Assembly (NCBI RefSeq): GCF_003935895.2
Contig: NZ_CP054058.1
Span: forward strand, 1,550,001 to 1,614,000
Direction of reading: 5' to 3'
DNA length: 64,000 bases
Source: Scandinavium goeteborgense
GTDB lineage: Bacteria > Pseudomonadota > Gammaproteobacteria > Enterobacterales > Enterobacteriaceae
In this document: positions 54,949 through 63,456 of the stretch, piece after piece
How positions within the stretch are numbered: the first letter of the stretch is position 1
Layout of the letters: every line of letters begins with the position of its first letter
Made by a program: the position numbers and the translations under genes
Notes under the pieces: generated by a model
Seen by the model: only the letters and a program-made list of their open reading frames with translations
Databases searched by the model: none
Told to the model about the DNA's origin: nothing

Positions 54949-55036
54949 GTTAAGCGTCTTCTACACCATTAAAGGCGCTTTCGGGCGTCTTTTGCTTTTG
55001 AAGAACATAGACTGCCACTGACCGATCGCCAAATAG

Positions 55037-55069
55037 CAAAAAGCCCGTCCAGTTTCCTGAACAGGCTTC
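55037..55069 (-). terminator. Terminator of tRNA-Asn copy 3
   Basis: Same hairpin family as the other copies (AAGCCTGTTCAGGAAACTGG then ACGGGCTTTTT on the minus strand), with one arm difference. Confidence 0.85.
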
Positions 55070-55076
55070 TTAAATA

Positions 55077-55152
55077 TGGCTCCTCTGACTGGACTCGAAC
55101 CAGTGACATACGGATTAACAGTCCGCCGTTCTACCGACTGAACTACAGAGGA
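55077..55152 (-). tRNA. tRNA-Asn(GTT), copy 3
   Basis: 76 nt with encoded CCA, anticodon GTT. In direct orientation with copy 4, the two flanking nac and cbl. Confidence 0.97.
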
Positions 55153-55170
55153 ATCGTTTGAACGAGGCGA

Positions 55171-55199
55171 ATAGTAGCGATGCCTGAGCAGCATGTCAA
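55171..55199 (-). promoter_or_regulatory. Promoter of tRNA-Asn copy 3
   Basis: On the minus strand TTGACA (55194-55199), 17-bp spacer, TACTAT (55171-55176). Confidence 0.8.
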
Positions 55200-55276
55200 A
55201 GCCTGTCTGCACTCCTGGTGTTTGATTGCTGACAATTTCAGCAAAACGCAGGTAATTGTCGAAAATTAGCACAATG

Positions 55277-55293
55277 CGCACTGAACTGGTGCA
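55277..55293 (+). promoter_or_regulatory. Putative NtrC binding site upstream of nac
   Basis: CGCACTGAACTGGTGCA matches the NtrC dyad TGCACY-N4-TGGTGCA at all but the first base. It lies about 120 bp upstream of the sigma-54 promoter, a normal enhancer distance. Confidence 0.75.
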
Positions 55294-55410
55294 ACTCGTC
55301 CCCTGATGGGGCATAGCGCAATCCGTTGACGGGTTACTAAAAGCGACGAAATTATTAGAATCTCTTATTCCGCGGCCTGTGCGGGCCTTCTTGTCCAGTT
55401 GGTCAAAAAC

Positions 55411-55426
55411 TGGCAAGCATATTGCA
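55411..55426 (+). promoter_or_regulatory. Sigma-54 promoter of nac
   Basis: TGGCAAGCATATTGCA has GG (-24) and GC (-12) exactly 10 bp apart, as required for RpoN. It fits nitrogen-limitation control of nac. Confidence 0.85.
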
Positions 55427-55483
55427 ACTCCTCCGACAACTGAATCGCCGGCGTTGGCACTGGCATCCCGAACTGGAGGCAAA

Positions 55484-56401
55484 ATGAACTTAAGACGACT
55501 GAAATACTTCGTAAAAATCGTCGATATCGGTAGCCTGACTCAGGCTGCTGAGGTGTTGCACATCGCTCAGCCCGCATTAAGCCAGCAGGTGGCTACGCTG
55601 GAAGGTGAGATGGATCAGCAGCTCCTTATCCGTACCAAACGGGGAGTTACGCCGACGGAGGCCGGTAAAATTCTCTACACCCATGCGCGGACTATTTTGC
55701 GTCAGTGCGAACAGGCGCAGATGGCGGTGTGTAATATCGGCCAGACGCTGAGCGGCCAGGTGTCGATTGGGCTGGCCCCGGGCACCGCCGCGTCGTCGAT
55801 CACTATGCCGCTGCTTCAGGCGGTACGTAACGAATTGCCGGAAGTCACGGTCTATCTGCATGAAAACAGCGGCACCGTGCTGAACGATAAACTGCTCGGC
55901 GGTCAGCTCGACATGGCGGTGCTGTATGAGCGTTCCCCGGTGGCGGGGATCACCAGCCAGCAATTGCTGAAAGAAGATTTGTGGCTGGTCGGCACCCGTG
56001 ATTGTCCTGGGCAGAGCGTGGACCTGACGGCGATTGCTGAAATGAATCTTTTCCTGCCGCGCGATTACAGCGCGGTGCGGGCGCGGGTCGATGAAGCCTT
56101 TTCGCTGCGTCGTCTGACGGCGAAAATTATCGGTGAAATTGAATCGCTCTCTACCCTGACCGCGGCAATTGCCAGCGGAATGGGCGTGACGGTGTTGCCG
56201 GAATCTGCCGCGCGTTCGCTGTGCGGGGCGGCTAACGGCTGGATGGCGCGCATCACCACGCCGTCGATGAGCTTACCACTGTCGCTAAACATGTCGGCTC
56301 GCGGGTCACTGTCTCCGCAGGCTCACGCGGTGAAAGAGATTTTGATGTCGCTGGTCAGCCGTCCTTCGCTTGAGAATCGCGAACTGCTGATGGTCAGCTA
56401 A
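55484..56401 (+). CDS. nac: Nitrogen assimilation control protein Nac
   Basis: LysR-family regulator, 305 aa, full length. N-terminal helix-turn-helix GSLTQAAEVLHIAQPALSQQ (about residues 17-36), then an effector domain. Under nitrogen limitation it links the NtrC system to sigma-70 promoters, activating catabolic operons and repressing glutamate dehydrogenase. GGAGG at 55475-55479. Its sigma-54 promoter and NtrC site are visible upstream. Confidence 0.95.
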   Translation: MNLRRLKYFVKIVDIGSLTQAAEVLHIAQPALSQQVATLEGEMDQQLLIRTKRGVTPTEAGKILYTHARTILRQCEQAQMAVCNIGQTLSGQVSIGLAPGTAASSITMPLLQAVRNELPEVTVYLHENSGTVLNDKLLGGQLDMAVLYERSPVAGITSQQLLKEDLWLVGTRDCPGQSVDLTAIAEMNLFLPRDYSAVRARVDEAFSLRRLTAKIIGEIESLSTLTAAIASGMGVTVLPESAARSLCGAANGWMARITTPSMSLPLSLNMSARGSLSPQAHAVKEILMSLVSRPSLENRELLMVS

Positions 56402-56503
56402 GCGTTATGCTTTAAAAGCATAAGTTGCGGGTTTTTATTATTTGTTCCCCAGAGGCGCAGACTCTAACAATAGCGTTATATCTGCAGGCCTCTGGAGGAA
56501 AAG

Positions 56504-57454
56504 GTGAATTTCCAGCAACTCAAAATTATTCGCGAAGCGGCGCGGCAGGATTACAACCTGACCGAAGTCGCCAACATGCTTTACACTTCGCAATCCGGCG
56601 TTAGCCGGCACATTCGCGAGCTGGAAGAAGAACTCGGCATCGAGATTTTCATCCGTCGCGGCAAGCGCCTGCTCGGGATGACCGAGCCCGGCAAAGCGCT
56701 GCTGGTAATTGCCGAGCGTATCCTCAACGAGGCGAGCAACGTGCGCCGTCTCGCCGACCTGTTTACCAACGACGCTTCCGGCGTATTGACCATCGCCACC
56801 ACGCATACCCAGGCGCGCTACAGTTTGCCGCCGGTTATCAAGGCCTTCCGTGAGTTATTCAAAGAAGTCAGGCTGGAACTGATTCAGGGCACACCGCAGG
56901 AAATCGACGCGCTGCTGCATAACGGCGGGGCGGATATCGGCATCGCCAGTGAGCGGCTGAGCAATGATTCAACCTTGGCGGCGTTCCCGTGGTTCCGCTG
57001 GCATCACAACCTGCTGGTGCCGGAAGGGCATCCTTTGACCCAAACCGTGCCGCTGACGCTGGAAGCCATCGCCCGCTGGCCGCTGATCACTTATCGCCAG
57101 GGGATAACCGGGCGGTCACGCATCGACGAAGCGTTTAATCGCAAAGGTTTGGTGCCGGATATCGTGCTGAGCGCGCAGGATTCCGACGTGATCAAAACCT
57201 ACGTCGAACTCGGGCTGGGGATTGGGCTGGTGGCTGAACAGTCTGGCGATAGTCAGGAAACCGGTCGCTTGACCCGGCTGGATACCCACCACCTGTTTGA
57301 TGCCAACACCGTATGGCTGGGCCTGAAACGCGGTCAGCTGCAGCGCAACTATGTCTGGCGTTTCCTGGAGTTGTGCAATGCGGGCTTGTCGGTCGAGGAG
57401 ATCAAACGCCAGGTGATGGAGCCGGAAGAAGTGGCGATTGATTATCAAATCTAA
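56504..57454 (+). CDS. cbl: LysR-family sulfur regulator Cbl
   Basis: 316 aa. Close to CysB: MNFQQLKIIREAARQDYNLT at the start and helix-turn-helix LTEVANMLYTSQSGVSRHIREL. Activates genes for use of organosulfur compounds (ssu, tau) when sulfate is scarce. The start is GTG with GGAGG at 56494-56498. It follows nac by 102 bp, as in E. coli, and may be partly co-transcribed. Confidence 0.95.
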   Translation: MNFQQLKIIREAARQDYNLTEVANMLYTSQSGVSRHIRELEEELGIEIFIRRGKRLLGMTEPGKALLVIAERILNEASNVRRLADLFTNDASGVLTIATTHTQARYSLPPVIKAFRELFKEVRLELIQGTPQEIDALLHNGGADIGIASERLSNDSTLAAFPWFRWHHNLLVPEGHPLTQTVPLTLEAIARWPLITYRQGITGRSRIDEAFNRKGLVPDIVLSAQDSDVIKTYVELGLGIGLVAEQSGDSQETGRLTRLDTHHLFDANTVWLGLKRGQLQRNYVWRFLELCNAGLSVEEIKRQVMEPEEVAIDYQI

Positions 57455-57460
57455 AAAAGC

Positions 57461-57491
57461 AAAAAGCCCGTTCAGTTTCCTGAACAGGCTT
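57461..57491. terminator. Terminator of tRNA-Asn copy 4, shared with cbl
   Basis: AAAAAGCCCGTTCAG, loop, CTGAACAGGCTT just after the cbl stop; strong on the minus strand for the tRNA, and a hairpin for cbl on the plus strand. Confidence 0.85.
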
Positions 57492-57499
57492 CTTAAATA

Positions 57500-57575
57500 T
57501 GGCTCCTCTGACTGGACTCGAACCAGTGACATACGGATTAACAGTCCGCCGTTCTACCGACTGAACTACAGAGGA
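57500..57575 (-). tRNA. tRNA-Asn(GTT), copy 4
   Basis: 76 nt with encoded CCA, anticodon GTT. Upstream flank GTTTGAACGAGGCGAATA is shared with copy 3. Confidence 0.97.
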
Positions 57576-57593
57576 ATCGTTTGAACGAGGCGA

Positions 57594-57622
57594 ATATTAA
57601 AGGCACCCCATTTTTGTGTCAA
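57594..57622 (-). promoter_or_regulatory. Promoter of tRNA-Asn copy 4
   Basis: On the minus strand TTGACA (57617-57622), 17-bp spacer, TAATAT (57594-57599). Confidence 0.85.
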
Positions 57623-57675
57623 CACTAAATTTAACTGACTGATTCAATTGCATGAAATAAAGGCAATGTGTCGTT

Positions 57676-58473
57676 TTAGTGTACTACGCGCAGGTTACTG
57701 CTTTCATCGCTGCCATTTTCACGAATTCGCTTGAGAGGATCCTGATGATAAAAATGACAGAAACGCTGCCACAGCGCGGGGAAGCGTGGGGCAAACAGTT
57801 CCGGGGCGCTGAAGAAGTATTCTGAGAGCACGGCGAAACATTCAGCAGGGTCCGTCGCGGCATACGCATCGATGCTGGCGGCGCTTTCTCCCACTAAATC
57901 AATTTCATCCTGAATATTGTTCATCGCCGCATGGAGGTCATGTTCCCAGCCTGCGACCTCACGAAGGGGGATCGGCGGTACGCCGCTGGCACGATCGCCG
58001 TTCCGCACATCCAGCTTGTGTGCCACTTCATGGACGATAAGGTTGAAACCGGAAGCGTCGAAGGAATCTTGAATATCGAGCCAGTTCAGCACAATCGGAC
58101 CCTGTTGCCAGCTTTGCCCGGACTGCACCATACGTTGGCTGTGGATCAGGCCAATATCATCTTCCCACTCGTCGTCGACCACAAACGGGGCAGGGTAGAT
58201 CAGCACTTCGTGGAAGCCGTCGAGCCATTCAATCCCGAGAGAAAGCACGGGCAGGCAAAACAGCATCGCGATGCGTGCCGTATGCAACGGTTCCAGTTCA
58301 AGACCCTGCAGAGGGACGAGGCGTTTTTGCTGCAGGAAACGGTCTGCCAGCTGCGTTAGTCTGAGCTGTTCTTCCGGTGAAAGACTCGCCAGGACAGGAA
58401 TGGCAAGTGCCTGCTCCCAAGGAATATCTTCGCTAAGGGGAGCGTCATGTGCTTTCCAGGGCCATTTAATCAT
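57676..58473 (-). CDS. mtfA: Mlc titration factor MtfA
   Basis: 265 aa, the E. coli length. Zinc peptidase-like cytosolic protein that binds the repressor Mlc and so relieves repression of ptsG. The zinc motif HEVAH is in [19 protein letters not shown], and the third ligand is probably the Glu in [12 protein letters not shown] chose ATG 58473 (MIKWPWK), matching E. coli; an 11-residue upstream extension is unlikely. Confidence 0.94.
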   Translation of the reverse strand: MIKWPWKAHDAPLSEDIPWEQALAIPVLASLSPEEQLRLTQLADRFLQQKRLVPLQGLELEPLHTARIAMLFCLPVLSLGIEWLDGFHEVLIYPAPFVVDDEWEDDIGLIHSQRMVQSGQSWQQGPIVLNWLDIQDSFDASGFNLIVHEVAHKLDVRNGDRASGVPPIPLREVAGWEHDLHAAMNNIQDEIDLVGESAASIDAYAATDPAECFAVLSEYFFSAPELFAPRFPALWQRFCHFYHQDPLKRIRENGSDESSNLRVVH

Positions 58474-58565
58474 CGCTTTGCTCGCAAACTCGTCACTTGA
58501 TATCAATTGAAGGGACAGGGTCTGTTAAAATGCCAAAGTTCCTGGCATCATGGCAACCACTCAGC

Positions 58566-58655
58566 GGAGAGATGCCGGAGCGGCTGAACGGACTAGTCTC
58601 GAAAACTAGAGTAGGGGCAACTCTACCGGGGGTTCAAATCCCCCTCTCTCCGCCA
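58566..58655 (+). tRNA. serU: tRNA-Ser(CGA)
   Basis: 90 nt with encoded CCA and the long variable arm (GAGTAGGGGCAACTCTA). Anticodon CGA in GTCTCGAAAAC. Corresponds to E. coli serU. The following 395 bp up to the porin contain no gene I can support, only the porin terminator at 59008. Confidence 0.96.
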
Positions 58656-59007
58656 CTATTCAATCACTTACACCGTTTCGTTTCAGTGACCAAAATCCCA
58701 TTGATGCAATCTATGCATTTTTGTTGAGATAATCCTTACCTCCTCGACCTGTTTCCTGATCCAGTATAGTCCCCATGGACTCATCCCCACGCTACACCCG
58801 TGACCTAAAGCAAAAAGACAGAAATGTCTGATGACGCCTCTGTCTTGTCTGGCTGAAGCGACAGGCGCCTGAAAACGGCGTTGTTCCGGCATGCAGTAAC
58901 ACGTCGAAGGACTGCGGTTGGTTAAAGCGATTGAATGTAGGCGCGCCCTGCATCGCTAATTGATTACCCGTCATCGTAAAAGAAATTAGATTACTGAAAG
59001 GCAGGCA

Positions 59008-59034
59008 CAAAAAAGCCCGCACACGGCGGGCTTT
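59008..59034 (-). terminator. Terminator of the porin gene
   Basis: On the minus strand AAAGCCCGCC, loop, GCGGGC and a U run (A run at 59009-59014 on the plus strand). Confidence 0.88.
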
Positions 59035-59050
59035 AACAAGTGGGCGAGAT

Positions 59051-60196
59051 TTAGAACTGATAAATCATGCCCATGGCAACGATGTCATCAGTACTGATGC
59101 CCGATGTGCTATAGAAGTCATCATCGCCATCCAGCAGGTTGATTTTGTAATCAACATAGGTGGAAAAGTTCTTATTGAAGTAGTAGTTCGCACCAATAGA
59201 GACATATTTAAGCAGGTCTTTATCGTTCCAGTTGCTGCCTTGAACGAAATCTTCTGTCAGGTCTTTGCCTTTAGATTGCAGGTAAGAGATCTCCGGACGC
59301 AGACCAAATTCGAACTGGTATTGTGCAGTGACTTCAAAGTTCTGGGTTTTGTTGGCGATGAGTTCATCAATGTCACCAAACGGTGTCATATTGCGGGTTT
59401 CTGCATACATCGCGGCCAGATAGAGGTTATTCGCATCGTATTTCAGTCCAACGGTCCAGACATCGGCTTTCTCACCACCGGCTGTGCTGCCGCTTTGCTG
59501 TTCATTAGTTCGGTCAGAGGAGGCATAAGCGGCTCCCGCGCTGAAGCCCATACCGAAATCGTAAGTGGTAGACAGACCGAAGCCGTCGCCGTTATCGCTA
59601 CGCATGGAAGTGCCGTCAGCGCTGCGGTTAACGGTGCCTTCTTGGTCGAATACGCCATTTTCTCCTTCGTTCGCGCCCTGATACTGGATAGCGAAGTTTA
59701 GACCCTCAACCAGGCCGAAGAAGTCGGAGTTACGGTAGGTTGCCATGCCATTGCCGCGGCCAACCATGAAGTTGTCGGTGTAGGTGTAGGAATCGCCACC
59801 AAATACCGGCAGCATATCGGTCCAGGCTTCTACGTCATACACCACGCCATAGTTACGGCCGTAATCGAATGAACCGTACTCACCGAATTTCAGGCCAGCA
59901 AAGCCCAGACGGGTTGCAGACTGGTTGCTACTGCTCTCAGTGTCGTTGGCCTGGATGTTGTATTCCCACTGGCCGTAGCCGGTCAGATCGTTGTTGATTT
60001 GAGTTTCGCCCTTGAAGCCGATACGCACATAGGTAGCGTCGCCGTCGTTGCCACCATCTTCGGAGAACTGATGACGGGCATCGACTTTGCCATACAGGTC
60101 GAGCTTATTGCTGTCTTTATTATAAATCTCAGCCGCATTTGCTGCGCCAGCCAGCAATAAAGCCGGCACGAGAATTGCCAATACATTTCTTTTCAT
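59051..60196 (-). CDS. OmpC/OmpN-family general porin
   Basis: 381 aa. Signal peptide residues 1-21 ([21 protein letters not shown]), then a 16-strand trimeric porin with [20 protein letters not shown] at the mature start, the constriction-loop motif in [12 protein letters not shown], and a C-terminal Phe in [12 protein letters not shown], required for BAM recognition. Close to OmpC/OmpN. Its place, between serU and yedJ-dcm, corresponds to that of yedS/ompS1. ATG 60196 gives the normal signal peptide. An upstream small RNA candidate is at 60496. Confidence 0.88.
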   Translation of the reverse strand: MKRNVLAILVPALLLAGAANAAEIYNKDSNKLDLYGKVDARHQFSEDGGNDGDATYVRIGFKGETQINNDLTGYGQWEYNIQANDTESSSNQSATRLGFAGLKFGEYGSFDYGRNYGVVYDVEAWTDMLPVFGGDSYTYTDNFMVGRGNGMATYRNSDFFGLVEGLNFAIQYQGANEGENGVFDQEGTVNRSADGTSMRSDNGDGFGLSTTYDFGMGFSAGAAYASSDRTNEQQSGSTAGGEKADVWTVGLKYDANNLYLAAMYAETRNMTPFGDIDELIANKTQNFEVTAQYQFEFGLRPEISYLQSKGKDLTEDFVQGSNWNDKDLLKYVSIGANYYFNKNFSTYVDYKINLLDGDDDFYSTSGISTDDIVAMGMIYQF

Positions 60197-60495
60197 TATA
60201 CATTCCTTTGAATAGTTTATTTTATGAATATAAAGAGGCTCTATCCGGACTTCCAAATGATAGTCGCGACGGAGTCAGTTTAATTTAAATAAATCGGGTA
60301 AGTAAATTGTTTAAATCAATTCCATGAGTTTCTGTTGGGTTATTCATATTTTATTGAAATGAAAGGGTTGGTGGTATTCATGTGGCTGATTCATGGGCAT
60401 GGTGGGGCTTTCATCTTGGCGGAAAGTATTTTTGAAATGTTATTCATGAAATAAATAAAGGTGTGTTAATTAATCATCATGATTATGATAAAGGC

Positions 60496-60590
60496 AAAAA
60501 AAAACCTGCCAAAATATTTTGTCAGGTCGTTATTAACAGTAATAAAAGTGAGTGCAGTGTAAAAACAACAAAAGGCAGGCGGATATTTAC
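60496..60590 (-). ncRNA. Candidate small RNA, possibly RseX
   Basis: A strong minus-strand Rho-independent terminator (ACCTGACAAAAT, ATTTTGGCAGGT, then nine U; 60496-60527) ends a transcript in the 607-bp porin-yedJ gap, where there is no gene on that strand for it to serve. In E. coli the Hfq-binding RNA rseX lies upstream of yedS in the same orientation, which fits here. The 5' end near 60590 is a guess from RseX length. No identity search was possible. The rest of the gap is AT-rich and holds the porin leader and promoter, which I could not place. Confidence 0.45.
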
Positions 60591-60803
60591 ATGATGTGAA
60601 AATAAAAGAAAGTATGGAATCTGACAGTTTGCCCTTATATGAAGAAAAATAAGCAAATCACTAAAGTCAGTCATGACGGGGTGGTCATTAAATAACCAGG
60701 GTCGCCATCTGCCTGAACATTGCCGAAGACCAGAGAACGCTCAGGAAGCTGACATAAAAAACTGCTATTCTCGTCTCTCTGATAACGTAGCGCCGAGGGA
60801 AGA

Positions 60804-61499
60804 ATGACCGTGCAAGCCTGGCAACAATGCTTTGAAAACTGGCTGATCCAGCATCACGACGATGACGACGCGGCCCATGACATATCCCATTTCCGTCGCG
60901 TTTGGGCGACCGCGCAACGCTTATCGGAAGGTGAAAGGGTCGATGCGCGCGTCATCCTCACGGCCTGTTATTTTCATGACATTGTCAGCCTGCCGAAAAA
61001 TCACCCTGAGCGCAGCCGTTCGTCGGTGATGGCGGCGCAAAAAACGTTAAACATCCTGCGGGACGACTTCCCCGATTTCCCTGAATCGCTCTATCCTGCC
61101 GTCGCGCACGCGATTGAAGCGCACAGCCACAGCGCCAATATCACGCCCACCAGCCGGGAAGCCAAAATTGTGCAGGATGCCGACAGGCTGGAATCGCTGG
61201 GGGCTATCGGTCTGGCGCGCGTGTTTACCGTGGCGGGTCGCTTAAACGTTTCCCTGTTCAACGCCGACGATCCGTTTGCTGATGCCCGGCCACTTAATGA
61301 CCAGCGTTACGCCCTCGATCATTTTCAGAACAAACTCCTTGGACTCCCGGCGACGATGCAAACCGAGCAGGGTAAAGCCCTGGCCGTGCACAATGCCCGC
61401 TATCTGGTACAGTTTATGGCTAAAATCAGCGCCGAGTTGCAGGGCGACTATCTGGAATATGATGAGGATATTCTGACGCGTTTTGCGCCGCACGCCTGA
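60804..61499 (+). CDS. yedJ: HD-domain phosphohydrolase YedJ
   Basis: 231 aa, the E. coli length. Metal-binding HD motif residues: His in [11 protein letters not shown] in CYFHDIVSL, His in HAIEAHSHS and Asp in [15 protein letters not shown] predicted metal-dependent phosphohydrolase; substrate unknown. GAGGGAAGA precedes the ATG. dcm follows closely. Confidence 0.94.
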   Translation: MTVQAWQQCFENWLIQHHDDDDAAHDISHFRRVWATAQRLSEGERVDARVILTACYFHDIVSLPKNHPERSRSSVMAAQKTLNILRDDFPDFPESLYPAVAHAIEAHSHSANITPTSREAKIVQDADRLESLGAIGLARVFTVAGRLNVSLFNADDPFADARPLNDQRYALDHFQNKLLGLPATMQTEQGKALAVHNARYLVQFMAKISAELQGDYLEYDEDILTRFAPHA

Positions 61500-61556
61500 G
61501 TTCAGCCAGGGAAATTGTGTTACTCTCAGCGAAAATGGTCTGTCCCGGTTACTGAA

Positions 61557-62978
61557 ATGCAGCACACACTTACTCGCACTCTCCCCACTCAAGACGCGGA
61601 ATTTTCCGGGCCAGACGCACAGGCGCTGCTGACTCAGCTGCTGACGATATACGATTTAAAAACGCTCGTAGCCACACTGAACGCGGTGGGTGAACAGCAC
61701 TGGAGCCCGGCAATCCTCAAGCGCGCCACGGACAACGGAAAAATCAATCGCCGCCTGGGTGAAAATGAGTTTTCCCGTCTGGCGGCGCTGCTGCCGCAGC
61801 CTTCCTCGCAACCTACGTCATTTCGCTTTATTGATTTATTCGCCGGTATCGGCGGGATCCGCAACGGCTTTGAAGCCATCGGCGGCCAGTGCGTGTTTAC
61901 CAGCGAATGGAATAAGCACGCCGTGCGCACCTATAAAGCGAACTGGTACTGCGACCCGGCTGAACATCAGTTCAATGAAGACATCCGCGATGTGACGCTT
62001 AGCCACAAAGCGGACGTCAGCGACAGCGAAGCCGCGGCGCATATTCGCCGCATTATCCCGCAGCACGACGTGTTGCTGGCGGGCTTTCCGTGTCAGCCGT
62101 TTTCGCTGGCGGGCGTATCGAAGAAAAATGCCATGGGACGGGCGCACGGTTTTGCCTGCGATACGCAAGGCACGCTGTTTTTTGACGTGGCGCGGATCAT
62201 TGATGCCTGTCGTCCGGCCATCTTTGTGCTGGAAAACGTTAAGAACCTGAAAAGCCACGATGGCGGTAAAACCTTCCGCATCATCATGCAAACGCTGGAT
62301 GCGCTGGGCTACGACGTGTCTGATTCCGCGGAAATGGGCGCGGACGATCCGAAAATTATCGACGGGCAGCACTTCCTGCCGCAGCACCGCGAACGCATCG
62401 TGCTAGTGGGTTTTCGTCGGGACCAGAAGCTGCATCAGGGCTTCACGCTGCGGGATTTACCCGCGCTGTATCCAGAACGTCGCCCGACGTTCGGCGAATT
62501 GCTCGAGCCCACGGTGGACGCCAAATTTATCCTCACCCCGGTGCTGTGGAAATACCTGTATCGCTATGCCAAAAAGCATCAGGCGCGCGGCAACGGGTTT
62601 GGCTACGGGCTGGTTGATCCGACCCGACCGGGCAGCGTGGCGCGCACGCTTTCCGCACGTTATTACAAAGACGGCGCGGAGATCCTGATCGACAGAGGCT
62701 GGGACAAGGCGCTCGGCGAGCAAAATTTTGACGATCCGCAAAACCAGCAGCGACGTCCACGTCGTCTGACGCCGCGCGAGTGTGCGCGACTGATGGGCTT
62801 TGAATCGCCGCAGGGTTATCAGTTCCGCATACCGGTGTCCGATACCCAGGCCTATCGCCAGTTTGGTAATTCGGTGGTGGTTCCCGCCTTTGCGGCGGTG
62901 GCGAAGTTGCTCAAGTCCCGCATTTTGCAGGCAGTGGAACTGCGCCAGGTAGAAAAAGCCGATGGCGGACGTTCATAA
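61557..62978 (+). CDS. dcm: DNA cytosine-5 methyltransferase Dcm
   Basis: 473 aa (472 in E. coli). Methylates the inner C of CCWGG. AdoMet motif [22 protein letters not shown], catalytic Cys in [26 protein letters not shown] (motif VI), and [18 protein letters not shown] (motif X). Without a partner endonuclease, as usual. I chose ATG 61557 to match the E. coli length; its ribosome site is weak, and an upstream start near 61515 would add 14 residues. Confidence 0.95.
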   Translation: MQHTLTRTLPTQDAEFSGPDAQALLTQLLTIYDLKTLVATLNAVGEQHWSPAILKRATDNGKINRRLGENEFSRLAALLPQPSSQPTSFRFIDLFAGIGGIRNGFEAIGGQCVFTSEWNKHAVRTYKANWYCDPAEHQFNEDIRDVTLSHKADVSDSEAAAHIRRIIPQHDVLLAGFPCQPFSLAGVSKKNAMGRAHGFACDTQGTLFFDVARIIDACRPAIFVLENVKNLKSHDGGKTFRIIMQTLDALGYDVSDSAEMGADDPKIIDGQHFLPQHRERIVLVGFRRDQKLHQGFTLRDLPALYPERRPTFGELLEPTVDAKFILTPVLWKYLYRYAKKHQARGNGFGYGLVDPTRPGSVARTLSARYYKDGAEILIDRGWDKALGEQNFDDPQNQQRRPRRLTPRECARLMGFESPQGYQFRIPVSDTQAYRQFGNSVVVPAFAAVAKLLKSRILQAVELRQVEKADGGRS

Positions 62979-63456
62979 CCCCGCCACCCGAAGCAAAAAT
63001 ATGCGTGCCATCGGCACGCAGAATACCGCCATTGAAAAACGCCTGGCCGCATTACTGAACGATGCCGGTTTCGACTACACCGTTCAGGATGCAACCTTGC
63101 CCGGTCGCCCCGACTTTGTCCTCTCTGGGTATCGCTGCATTCTCTTCACCCACGGCTGTTTCTGGCATCATCACGACTGCTACCTGTTTAAAGTTCCCGA
63201 AACGCGGACCGAATTCTGGCTGCAAAAAATAGGCAAAAATGTGGCGCGGGATGCACGAGATATTGCGCTGCTCCAGGATCTAGGTTGGCGAGTGCTGGTG
63301 GTCTGGGAATGTGCGCTGCGAGGAAAACTGAAACTCAGTGATGCGGCGTTAACGGAGAGGCTGGAGGAGTGGATCTGCGGCGGCGAAGGCAGCGCGCAGA
63401 TCGACACTCAGGGCATTGCGCCGTTGGCGGTTACTTCTCCAGCTCGCAAGGCGTAG
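62962..63456 (+). CDS. vsr: Very-short-patch-repair endonuclease Vsr
   Basis: 164 aa (156 in E. coli; the difference is a longer C-terminal tail). Nicks beside T:G mismatches created by deamination of Dcm-methylated C. Visible: [29 protein letters not shown] with the catalytic Asp, and the Zn/His motif [12 protein letters not shown]. Overlaps dcm by 17 bp, the classical dcm-vsr arrangement, and its end overlaps yedA on the other strand by 26 bp. Confidence 0.95.
   Translation: MADVHNPATRSKNMRAIGTQNTAIEKRLAALLNDAGFDYTVQDATLPGRPDFVLSGYRCILFTHGCFWHHHDCYLFKVPETRTEFWLQKIGKNVARDARDIALLQDLGWRVLVVWECALRGKLKLSDAALTERLEEWICGGEGSAQIDTQGIAPLAVTSPARKA

Noticed and set aside
54961..55482. 173-aa minus-strand frame covering tRNA-Asn copy 3
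   Set aside because: It runs through a tRNA and its terminator, so it cannot be a real protein gene.
58683..59022. 69-76 aa minus-strand frames between serU and the porin
   Set aside because: No ribosome sites, no domain features, and the region ends in the porin terminator.
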